NCBI GenBank assembly: GCA_029250685.1
Contig: JAQXEU010000009.1
Coordinates: 111,405-175,404, forward strand
Origin: Polaribacter sp.
GTDB taxonomy: Bacteria; Bacteroidota; Bacteroidia; Flavobacteriales; Flavobacteriaceae
Direction of reading: 5' to 3'
Length of the DNA: 64,000 bases
This document shows positions 1-7,329 of this stretch, piece by piece. The translations under genes were made by a program, and so were the position numbers. Each line of letters opens with the position of its first letter. Position 1 is the first letter of the stretch. The notes beneath the pieces are model-generated. The model did no database searches. It was not told the DNA's origin and saw nothing but the letters and a program-made list of their open reading frames with translations.

Positions 1-2
1 AT

Positions 3-620
3 TATAATGATGACTTTCAAGAATATATAAAAGGAAGAGCCAAAAGTTTATCCATAAATGCTGATGCCAAAAAGTTAATTCCGTTTGTAAAAGACACCTT
101 AAATTTACAACCCAATGTTTTCGATAATTTTGATGAACGTACTCAATTACGTATGATAAATTCATCCATAGCAAAAAGTAAAAATGCTATGAGTATTATT
201 ATAAACAGAAAAGAATCATTTAAGTTTAGAAGAAAAGTTTTAAACCTTCATGAAATAGAATATTACAACAGAATCGCATTTTCATTATCCTGTTTAATTC
301 TCTTTTTTATAGGCGCGCCTTTAGGTTCAATCATTAGAAAAGGAGGTTTTGGTTTACCAATGATTTTGGCAATATCAATTTATGTATTGTATTTTTTTGC
401 CAATACTTTTGGAAGAAATTTAGCTGAAGAAAGTTCTATTACAGCATTTTTAGGCTCTTGGGTTTCTGCCCTATTAATGGTTCCGATTGCAATTTTATTA
501 ACAAGAAGAGCTACAAAAGATATGGGAATCTTTAATATTGATGTATTTTTGCAGCCGATTACAACATTTATCAAAAAAATATCGTCAAAAAAGACAAAAA
601 CAAATAATGGAGCAAACTAA
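3..620 (+). CDS. LptF/LptG family permease, C-terminal part (5' truncated by window edge)
   Basis: The frame is open from the first bases of the window, so this is the last 205 residues of a longer protein. LptF/LptG (YjgP/YjgQ) permeases are inner-membrane components of the ABC transporter that lifts lipopolysaccharide towards the outer membrane. The visible part ends with three hydrophobic segments. The first carries GAPLGSIIRKGGFGLPM, which is typical of this family, and is followed by a segment ending at SWVSALLMVPIAILL and a short basic tail. The ATG at 153 is internal and not the start. The gene overlaps ribB by 14 bases, so the two are probably one operon. LptF and LptG cannot be told apart from this fragment. 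Confidence 0.85.
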   Translation, partial: YNDDFQEYIKGRAKSLSINADAKKLIPFVKDTLNLQPNVFDNFDERTQLRMINSSIAKSKNAMSIIINRKESFKFRRKVLNLHEIEYYNRIAFSLSCLILFFIGAPLGSIIRKGGFGLPMILAISIYVLYFFANTFGRNLAEESSITAFLGSWVSALLMVPIAILLTRRATKDMGIFNIDVFLQPITTFIKKISSKKTKTNNGAN

Positions 621-1746
621 AAACAATATCCAATTAGATTCAATTTCTGAAGCTATTGAAGACATTAGAAATGGTAAAGTTATTATTGTTGTAGATGATG
701 AAGACAGAGAAAATGAAGGAGATTTTCTTGCTGCTGCAGACAAAGTAACGCCAGAGATGATTAATTTTATGGCAACACATGGTCGTGGCTTAATTTGTGC
801 TCCAATTACAGAAAAACGTAGTAAAGAATTACAATTAGGAATGATGGTAAACAACAATACCGATCCTATGGAAACTGCTTTTACTGTTTCTGTTGATTTA
901 AAAGGGAAAGGTGTTACAACTGGAATTTCTGCAAAAGATAGAGCGCTAACAGTAAACGCGATTATCAATCCAGATACCAAACCATTTGATTTAGCAAGAC
1001 CTGGACATATTTTTCCATTAAGAGCAAAAGAAGGCGGTGTATTACGTAGAACTGGTCATACAGAAGCAGCAATAGATTTTGCACGTTTAGCAGGTTCTGA
1101 ACCTGCAGGAGTTATTGTAGAAATCATGAATGAAGATGGAACCATGGCACGTTTACCAGAACTGGTGAAAGTTGCTAAAAAGTTCGATTTAAAGATTGTT
1201 TCAATTGAAGATTTGGTTGCGTATAGAATGGAACACGATTCTTTAATTGAAAAGAAAGAAGATTTTGATATCGAAACTCGTTTTGGAACTTTTAGATTAA
1301 GAGCATATCAACAAACAAATAATCGTCAAGTTCATTTAGCATTAACACAAGGTTCTTGGAAAGATAACGAGCCTGTGATTACAAGAATAAATTCTACGTT
1401 GGTAAATAATGACATTTTAGGAACGTTGACAAACAATGCTGATAAGAAGCTAGATAAAATGTTTAAAACCATTACAGATGATGGTAACGGTGCTATTTTA
1501 TTTATCAATCAACAAAATGAGTCTCAAAATTTACTAAACCGTTTAGACATTTTAAAAGATTTACAATCTAAAGGAGAAATGAAAGCACCACAAATTAAAA
1601 TGGACAGCAAAGATTTTGGAATAGGTGCACAAATCTTACACGATTTAAACATCAATAAAATCAGATTGGTTTCTAATACAACACAAGAAAAACGTGTTGG
1701 AATGATTGGGTATGGTCTAGAAATTGTTGATTACGTAAAATATTAA
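607..1746 (+). CDS. ribB: 3,4-dihydroxy-2-butanone 4-phosphate synthase (RibB) with degenerate GTP cyclohydrolase II-like C-terminus
   Basis: RibB converts ribulose 5-phosphate to 3,4-dihydroxy-2-butanone 4-phosphate in riboflavin synthesis. Residues about 8-210 hold the family motifs DDEDRENEGDF and HTEAAIDFARLAGSEP. Residues about 215-379 align with the GTP cyclohydrolase II (RibA) fold, but the region that normally carries the three zinc cysteines reads RINSTLVNND...LTNNADKKL and contains no cysteine. GTP cyclohydrolase activity is therefore doubtful. The ATG at 607 was chosen over the in-frame one at 538, which lies deep in the lpt gene, because residue 1 then sits just before the conserved domain. 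Its partner ribH is 26 kb away in this window. It is often labelled RibBA; only the RibB half is supported here. Confidence 0.9.
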   Translation: MEQTKNNIQLDSISEAIEDIRNGKVIIVVDDEDRENEGDFLAAADKVTPEMINFMATHGRGLICAPITEKRSKELQLGMMVNNNTDPMETAFTVSVDLKGKGVTTGISAKDRALTVNAIINPDTKPFDLARPGHIFPLRAKEGGVLRRTGHTEAAIDFARLAGSEPAGVIVEIMNEDGTMARLPELVKVAKKFDLKIVSIEDLVAYRMEHDSLIEKKEDFDIETRFGTFRLRAYQQTNNRQVHLALTQGSWKDNEPVITRINSTLVNNDILGTLTNNADKKLDKMFKTITDDGNGAILFINQQNESQNLLNRLDILKDLQSKGEMKAPQIKMDSKDFGIGAQILHDLNINKIRLVSNTTQEKRVGMIGYGLEIVDYVKY

Positions 1747-1748
1747 AA

Positions 1749-1850
1749 TCACCTCTTTTTTTCATAAGCTCTTATAAAAAGCAAAGCCCATATAATTACA
1801 AAAGCAAACATAAAAAAGGAAGAGTATAATATTATTTTATCTATCTCCAT
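1749..1850 (-). CDS. possible 33-residue single-pass membrane protein
   Basis: A short ORF overlaps the end of the 62-residue membrane protein gene by 14 bases. It encodes an acidic or neutral N-terminus (MEIDKI), one hydrophobic segment at about residues 7-26, and a basic tail (RAYEKKR). The overlap, the clean TM-then-positive-tail layout and its position at the end of an apparent transcription unit favour translation. There is no Shine-Dalgarno sequence, which means little in this phylum. Function is unknown. Confidence 0.35.
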   Translation of the reverse strand: MEIDKIILYSSFFMFAFVIIWALLFIRAYEKKR

Positions 1851-2025
1851 TCATAATTGTATTAAAGAAGATTAGTAAGCCTATTAACATAGGAGCCCAT
1901 AAACCAAGAAATATTCCGTGCAATTTATCTCCACTTAAAAAAAGATACTCAGCATAAATTACAATTACTAAACAAACAAATAAAACCGCTAAGTTTAAAG
2001 TCCCTATTTTTTTTACAAACTTCAT
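1837..2025 (-). CDS. small two-span membrane protein, unknown function
   Basis: This 62-residue protein has a short basic N-terminus (MKFVKKIG), a hydrophobic segment at about residues 10-30, a short loop (SGDKLHG) and a second segment at about 38-56. No known motif was recognised. It lies downstream of pepE on the same strand with only 15 bases between them, so it may be cotranscribed with it. A still smaller ORF overlaps its end. It is probably a real conserved small membrane protein; no function can be assigned. Confidence 0.6.
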   Translation of the reverse strand: MKFVKKIGTLNLAVLFVCLVIVIYAEYLFLSGDKLHGIFLGLWAPMLIGLLIFFNTIMNGDR

Positions 2026-2040
2026 AAAGTATTCTTTAAG

Positions 2041-2748
2041 CTAAAAGTAATAAATAATTTTCGAACCACTTATACTTTCTATAGGTTCTTTATCTTTTTC
2101 AAAAATTCTTGCAGATAATTCTCCTTGTAACGTAATTGAGTCTCCGTCAACTTTTAACCAACTTCCTTCCCGTAAACCGATTACAGAAGTTGTATTGTAA
2201 ACATGATATTCTTTAATTCTAGTTTCTCTAGTTTCACCCATGTGTTTAGAGCCTTCAATCGGATCTAAATAATGTGCATTTATATTAAAAGGGATGAACG
2301 CTAAGGTTTTAAAACTTGGCGGATACACTATTGGCATGTCGTTAGTATTCATCATAGAAACCCCACAGATATTGCTTCCTGCGCTGGTTCCTAAATAGGG
2401 TGTCCCGCCTTCTACAACTTCTTTTAAAACATCAAAAATGTTGTTTTTATAAATCTGATTTACAAGCTCGAAAGTATTTCCTCCGCCCGTAAAAATTCCT
2501 TCAGCATTTAAAACGGCTTCCTTCGAATTTTGAAACTCATGAATTCCTTTTACATCAATATTTATAGTCTTAAAAGCGGCTTTAGCTTTTGCTGTATAAG
2601 CATCGTAAGAAATTCCGCTTGGTCTAGCATACGGAATAAATAGCAAAGTTTTAACATTTTTAAAATGATCAGAAAGCGTTGGTAGAAGGTATTCTAAATA
2701 ACCACTTCCATGAATGGTTGATGTGCTGGCTACAATGAGTTTTTTCAT
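2041..2748 (-). CDS. pepE: dipeptidase E (alpha-aspartyl dipeptidase, family S51)
   Basis: PepE is a cytoplasmic serine peptidase that cleaves dipeptides with an N-terminal aspartate. The 235-residue protein has the usual family length. The nucleophile motif GTSAGSN puts the catalytic Ser at residue 122. The glycine-rich FTGGGNTFEL (about 86-95) and the histidine in NINAHYLDP are also typical. The start MKKLIVASTST is the conserved N-terminus of the family. The promoter is unusually close: a TATTTTTG box ends only 4 bases before the ATG, so the transcript may be leaderless. Confidence 0.9.
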   Translation of the reverse strand: MKKLIVASTSTIHGSGYLEYLLPTLSDHFKNVKTLLFIPYARPSGISYDAYTAKAKAAFKTINIDVKGIHEFQNSKEAVLNAEGIFTGGGNTFELVNQIYKNNIFDVLKEVVEGGTPYLGTSAGSNICGVSMMNTNDMPIVYPPSFKTLAFIPFNINAHYLDPIEGSKHMGETRETRIKEYHVYNTTSVIGLREGSWLKVDGDSITLQGELSARIFEKDKEPIESISGSKIIYYF

Positions 2749-2752
2749 ATTT

Positions 2753-2785
2753 CAAAAATAACGAAACTAAAGTTATTGGGTCAAA
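2753..2785 (-). promoter_or_regulatory. Bacteroidota-type promoter of pepE, abutting the start codon
   Basis: On the minus strand the sequence reads TTTG, 21 bases, TATTTTTG, then AAAT and the ATG of pepE. This matches the Bacteroidota consensus TTTG-N19-21-TAnnTTTG. With only 4 bases between the -7 box and the start codon, transcription would begin at or next to the ATG. Confidence 0.65.
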
Positions 2786-2884
2786 AAACGAGTAAGAAAT
2801 TTTCTTTATCAACATTTCTCTTTAACAAAAGTTTACGAGTGCTTTAATACAGTTTTAAGAAGCTTGACAGTTTTCTTTGTGATG

Positions 2885-3670
2885 ATGAAAAATAGAACGC
2901 TACTTCTTTTCTTAATCGGATTTTCTTTCTTGATGAATTCTCAAGAAAAAGAATCAATCATTATTTATGGAAAAATAATGATTGATTCTATCCCGATAGA
3001 AAACGTTCATGTAATCAATAAGAAAACATCTATTGGTACAATCACAAATGATAAAGGAGAATATAAAATTCAAGTTTCTAAAAAAGACACCCTTTTTATT
3101 TCTCACATTAACATTAAAAACAAAGAAGTTAGCATTACAAAAGAAACATTTACTTCAAAAAAATTAGTATTAAATATTGAATCTGCTTCTTACGTTTTAA
3201 ACGAAGTGAAGCTAAAAAAAAGAAGAGGTATTTTTTATGTTGATCCACAAATAATGCCTGGACATTTAGTAAATGCAACAACATTAAAATTACCTTATGC
3301 AAACGTTGTTACTAAAAAAAACGAAAAGATTGCCAAGTTAACTTTTACAAGTGCATCCATTGACTTAGAAAAATTATTAAACTTTTTTAATGGAAGAACC
3401 AAAAGAGTAAAACATTTAAAAAAGCTAAAAGCAACAGATGAAGAACTATTAAAAATAAGAACTAAGTTCTCCGATTTCTTTTTTGAAAAACAATTAAAAA
3501 TAAAGAAAGCATACATCAATCAATTTTTGAATTATTGTTTGACAAAAAACATCATTCAACAATATAAAATAGGAAATCAATTGAAACTTACAGAAATTTT
3601 GATCAGAGAAAGCAAAAAATTCCCTCATAAAAAAATCAATCAAGAAACTTTATTAACCAAGACTAATTAA
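2885..3670 (+). CDS. secreted protein with CarboxypepD_reg-like domain
   Basis: This 261-residue protein begins with a signal peptide (MKNRTLLLFLIGFSFLMNSQ), so it is exported. Residues about 25-100 form a CarboxypepD_reg-like beta-sandwich: IIIYGKI, then the TITNDKGEYKI turn and LNEVKLKKRRG. This domain is common at the N-termini of Bacteroidota surface proteins. The rest is lysine-rich and mostly helical, with no known domain. The start was placed at the ATG at 2885 (2882 is equally possible) rather than an upstream TTG because the signal peptide then begins correctly. The next gene has the same architecture, so the two look like an old tandem duplication. The role is unknown. Confidence 0.75.
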   Translation: MKNRTLLLFLIGFSFLMNSQEKESIIIYGKIMIDSIPIENVHVINKKTSIGTITNDKGEYKIQVSKKDTLFISHINIKNKEVSITKETFTSKKLVLNIESASYVLNEVKLKKRRGIFYVDPQIMPGHLVNATTLKLPYANVVTKKNEKIAKLTFTSASIDLEKLLNFFNGRTKRVKHLKKLKATDEELLKIRTKFSDFFFEKQLKIKKAYINQFLNYCLTKNIIQQYKIGNQLKLTEILIRESKKFPHKKINQETLLTKTN

Positions 3671-3682
3671 TTACTTTACTGC

Positions 3683-4501
3683 ATGAAAAAAAAACTACTC
3701 TCAATTTTTTTCTTACTGCTGTTTTTTCAACTTTCTTTTTCACAAGAAAAAAGGATTGAAATGAATGGCGTTATTATAAATCAATCTTCTAAAGGACTCA
3801 TCAATTCTCATATTATTAATTTAACTACAAACCAGGGAACAGTTTCTGATGACAACGGTAAATTTACCATTCAAGCTAAAAAAGGAGATTGGGTTCAAAT
3901 AACAAATATTCAATTTCTTGGCAAAAAAATTAGAGTTACAAACGGAATTTTTAAAGCACGTTTTTTAAGGGTTTATCTTTTACCTAAAACAAATTTATTA
4001 GAAGAAGTAGAAATAAAAAAGAAGTTAAAAGGAGTGCTTTCCTTTGACACAGCTAATAAACAAAAAGACACTATTAAAGATCAAATGAAAAGTATCGTTA
4101 ATTATATTATGGGTCTTGGTTTTGACAATATTATGAATATGGGAATTGGGAAAGATGAACGTCACTTACAAAAGCCTACTGTAACTCCAGGTCAATTACC
4201 CGGTTTTAAAGGCGTTGGTGGAAGTGTTTTAATTCCTTACGCCGATTTAAAGAAAAAACGTGCCGACAGAAAATTCATCAGTTTTAAAGAAAAGTTCCCA
4301 AAAGAATTGAAAAAAATATTTGGTGAACATTTCTTTTTTGAAAGATTGAAAATTCCTGAAGAAAAATATTATCACTTTATAGAGTATTGTACTTCCCTCG
4401 GCATTGAAGAGTTATATAAAGACAAAAAGCACCTTGATATTCTTAAAATTTTGTTAAAAGCGAGTGAATCATATCTTCATTTGTTAGAAAAAAGCAAATA
4501 A
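3683..4501 (+). CDS. secreted protein with CarboxypepD_reg-like domain, paralogue of the preceding gene
   Basis: This 272-residue protein has a signal peptide ending near SQLSFSQ-like residues 15-21 and then a CarboxypepD_reg-like domain (about 25-105; key turn TVSDDNGKFTIQAKKGD and closing strand LLEEVEIKKKLKG). The C-terminal half is helical and basic and aligns in layout with the preceding protein: a GQLPGFKGVGGSVLIPYADL stretch precedes an FKEKFPKELKKIF segment. It starts 12 bases after the previous stop, so the two are cotranscribed. No catalytic motif was seen. A periplasmic or cell-surface role is inferred from export and from the neighbouring exported peptidases. Confidence 0.75.
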   Translation: MKKKLLSIFFLLLFFQLSFSQEKRIEMNGVIINQSSKGLINSHIINLTTNQGTVSDDNGKFTIQAKKGDWVQITNIQFLGKKIRVTNGIFKARFLRVYLLPKTNLLEEVEIKKKLKGVLSFDTANKQKDTIKDQMKSIVNYIMGLGFDNIMNMGIGKDERHLQKPTVTPGQLPGFKGVGGSVLIPYADLKKKRADRKFISFKEKFPKELKKIFGEHFFFERLKIPEEKYYHFIEYCTSLGIEELYKDKKHLDILKILLKASESYLHLLEKSK

Positions 4502-4550
4502 TTTGTTTTACTAAGTTTAATTGTTCAAATTTACATACAATAACTACTTA

Positions 4551-5048
4551 ATGAGAATTAAAAAGCTCCTGCTATTCATATTAATAGTACCACTTTTTGC
4601 TTTTACAGCACATAAATATTATTTGAGTTTAACTCAAATAGAATACAATTCTAAGAATAAATCTGTAGAAGTTATTATCAATGTTTTTATTGATGATATT
4701 GAAACTGCTTTGAATAAAATTCATAATAAAAGCTTTTTTTTAGACACCAAGAAAGAACCAAAAGATAGTGATACATACTTTTTTGAATATTTACAAAAAA
4801 ACGTGCAATTTAAGTTTGATAACAAATCATATGACTTTAAGTATTTAGGAAAAGAATATGATGGTGATGTTGTTTTCTTTTACTTAGAAATAAAAGATGT
4901 AGCTTTACTTAAAGAAATAGACATAAACAATACTATTTTATTAGAACATTTTCCTGAACAACAAAATCTAATAAAATCTAAAGTAAATAAAAAACATAAA
5001 AGTGTTTTACTTACTAAAAAAGAACAGTCAGGCAAATTAAAATATTAA
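4551..5048 (+). CDS. DUF6702 family exported protein
   Basis: The protein starts at the ATG at 4551 (MRIKKLLLFILIVPLFAF, a signal peptide or anchor); an in-frame TTG at 4521 would put an unlikely extension in front. After the signal comes AHKYYLSLTQIEYNSKN followed by EVIINVFIDDIETALN, the pattern of DUF6702 proteins. These usually lie beside M1 metallopeptidase genes in Flavobacteriaceae, as here. The mature part is about 145 residues, rich in beta strands, with no catalytic motif. It lies 49 bases after the CarboxypepD_reg-like gene and 26 bases before the first M1 peptidase gene. Function is unknown. Confidence 0.75.
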   Translation: MRIKKLLLFILIVPLFAFTAHKYYLSLTQIEYNSKNKSVEVIINVFIDDIETALNKIHNKSFFLDTKKEPKDSDTYFFEYLQKNVQFKFDNKSYDFKYLGKEYDGDVVFFYLEIKDVALLKEIDINNTILLEHFPEQQNLIKSKVNKKHKSVLLTKKEQSGKLKY

Positions 5049-5074
5049 TAACTAATTCAACAAAACCCAACATT

Positions 5075-7183
5075 ATGAAAAAAATCGGTTTACTAGTTCT
5101 CTCACTAGTATTTGTTGCAGCTTCTTCTTTTGCACAGCAAAGAAAAACACAACAAGGACACACAAATCAGAACAAGTTCAAACAACTTGATCACGCTACT
5201 CCAAACAGCCAAAGAACGGCTTCTGGAGCACCTGGAATTAAATATACTCAACAAAAAGTTGATTATGTTATGGACATTGTTTTAGATGATGAAAATCAAA
5301 AAATCACTGGTAAGGAAACCATTACGTATCACAATAATTCTACAGATAATTTAACGTATTTGTGGGTGCAATTAGATCAAAACATGCGTGCTGCAGATTC
5401 TAAAACTCCAGATATCACAACAGACAGAATTCCAAAAAGAACTTCTAAAGATCGTTTTGATAAGACTTACAACGACAAACCTTTTGAAGGTGGATTTAAT
5501 ATCACAAACGTTAGCAATATTGATGGCAGTAAATTATCATACACAATCAATCAAACAATGATGCGTATTAATTTACCTAAACCTTTGGCATCGGGTGAAA
5601 CATTTAAATTTAAAATTAATTGGTGGTATATCATAAATAATCACAGAACTCAAGGTGGTAGATCTGGATATGAGCATTTTACTGAGAACGGAAATAATAA
5701 TTATGTAATTGCTCAATTTTTCCCAAGATTATGTGTGTATGACAATGTTGAAGGATGGCAAAATGATCAATTCTGGGGACGAAGTGAGTTCGCTTTAGAG
5801 TTTGGGGATTATAAAGTAAACATTACTACTCCAGATGATCACATGTTAGGTGCAACTGGAAGATTGATGAACGAAAATGAAGTTTTAACTAGAACGCAAC
5901 AAAAAAGATTGGCACAAGCAAGAAAATCTTTTGACAAGCCTGTTGTAATTCATACACAAAAAGAAGCAACAAAAATTGAAAAGAAAAAATCTAAGAAAAC
6001 CAAAACTTGGAGATTCCATGCAGAGAATGTTAGAGATTATGCTTTTGCAACATCTAGAAAGTTTATCTGGGACGGAATGGCTGTAAAACTTGATAGTAAA
6101 AATGTAATGGCATATTCTTATTATTCAAAAGAAGCGAATCCATTATACGGAGACCACTCTACCAAAGCAACTGCGGTAACTTTAAAAGCATATTCTAGAC
6201 AAACATTTGATTATCCATATCACAAAGCAATTTCTGTAGATGGGCAAATGGGAATGGAATATCCTATGATTGCGTTTAATCCTGGAAGACCAGATTTACC
6301 TAATGGAGGTTATTCAGATAGACAGAAATACAGAATGATCAATGTAACAATTCATGAAGTTGGTCATAACTGGTTTCCAATGATTGTAAATTCTGATGAA
6401 CGTAAATGGACTTGGATGGATGAAGGATTAAACTCTTACACACAATTACAAGCAATGATGGATTATGAAAAAGATTACCCATTAACTAGAGGTTTACCTA
6501 AAAATATTGTTCGCTATATGAGTGGAGATCAATCTAGAATTGCTCCAATTATGTCTAAAGGAGATAATACCTATAGTTTTGGAAACAATGCATACGGAAA
6601 ACCTGCTACTGCATTATGGATATTAAGAAATACGATTATGGGTCCAGAATTATTTGACCATGCATTCAAAGAATATGCAAATCGTTGGAAGTTTAAACAC
6701 CCAACTCCTGCAGATTTCTTTAGAACAATGGAAGATGCTTCTGCAATGGACTTAGATTGGTTCTGGAGAGGATGGTTCTATACAACAGATGTAACGGATA
6801 TCGGAATTAAATCTGTTAAGAAATATACAGCCGTAGAAGGAAATAATGGAGCTGTAAATTTTGTTGAAAATGCACAAGGAGCTAAAAAAGCAAGTGATAA
6901 ATTTTTCTATGAAGTTACCTATGATAAACCAGGTGGTTTAGTAATGCCTATTATTGTTGAGTTTACTTATAAAGACGGAACAAAAGGAAGAAAACAATAC
7001 CCTGCTCAAATTTGGAGATTAAATGACAAACAAATTACGAAAACAATTACTTCGGATAAAGAAATTGTGAGTTTTCAAATAGATCCAGATTTAGAAACTG
7101 CAGATGTTGATGTTACAAACAACAGCTGGCCAAAAAAACAAGACAACAAATTTGGTAAGTTTAAGAAGAAAATTAAAGGATAA
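5075..7183 (+). CDS. exported M1 family metallopeptidase (first of two tandem copies)
   Basis: M1 enzymes are zinc aminopeptidases of the gluzincin clan. This 702-residue protein has a signal peptide (MKKIGLLVLSLVFVAASSFA), so it acts in the periplasm or outside. The zinc site is intact: HEVGH at residues 427-431 and the third ligand Glu450 in WMDEGLNS, exactly 18 residues further. The MEYPM motif upstream stands where the exopeptidase GxMEN motif lies in classical aminopeptidases. The C-terminus ends in a basic tail (KFGKFKKKIKG) and lacks a type IX sorting domain. A terminator follows directly. Its 3' end is nearly identical in DNA to that of the next gene. Confidence 0.9.
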   Translation: MKKIGLLVLSLVFVAASSFAQQRKTQQGHTNQNKFKQLDHATPNSQRTASGAPGIKYTQQKVDYVMDIVLDDENQKITGKETITYHNNSTDNLTYLWVQLDQNMRAADSKTPDITTDRIPKRTSKDRFDKTYNDKPFEGGFNITNVSNIDGSKLSYTINQTMMRINLPKPLASGETFKFKINWWYIINNHRTQGGRSGYEHFTENGNNNYVIAQFFPRLCVYDNVEGWQNDQFWGRSEFALEFGDYKVNITTPDDHMLGATGRLMNENEVLTRTQQKRLAQARKSFDKPVVIHTQKEATKIEKKKSKKTKTWRFHAENVRDYAFATSRKFIWDGMAVKLDSKNVMAYSYYSKEANPLYGDHSTKATAVTLKAYSRQTFDYPYHKAISVDGQMGMEYPMIAFNPGRPDLPNGGYSDRQKYRMINVTIHEVGHNWFPMIVNSDERKWTWMDEGLNSYTQLQAMMDYEKDYPLTRGLPKNIVRYMSGDQSRIAPIMSKGDNTYSFGNNAYGKPATALWILRNTIMGPELFDHAFKEYANRWKFKHPTPADFFRTMEDASAMDLDWFWRGWFYTTDVTDIGIKSVKKYTAVEGNNGAVNFVENAQGAKKASDKFFYEVTYDKPGGLVMPIIVEFTYKDGTKGRKQYPAQIWRLNDKQITKTITSDKEIVSFQIDPDLETADVDVTNNSWPKKQDNKFGKFKKKIKG

Positions 7184-7201
7184 TTAAATCTATAGTACTA
7201 G

Positions 7202-7231
7202 AAAAGCGATGTAATTTACATCGCTTTTTTT
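7202..7231 (+). terminator. rho-independent terminator after the first M1 peptidase gene
   Basis: A 12-bp perfect stem (7202-7213 with 7217-7228, core AAAAGCGATGTA/TACATCGCTTTT) with a 3-base loop is followed by a run of T. It lies 18 bases after the stop codon. Confidence 0.8.
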
Positions 7232-7329
7232 ATTACCAAAAATCAATTTTCTAAAATATGATATTTAACAGCTTTCTTTAAACTAAAAATTATTACTTTT
7301 CGAAATTATAATCAAAACAAATACTCAAA

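Noticed and set aside
585..980. Minus-strand ORF of 131 codons inside ribB
   Set aside because: It is antisense to a well-supported conserved domain and has no recognisable motif, so it is a shadow frame.
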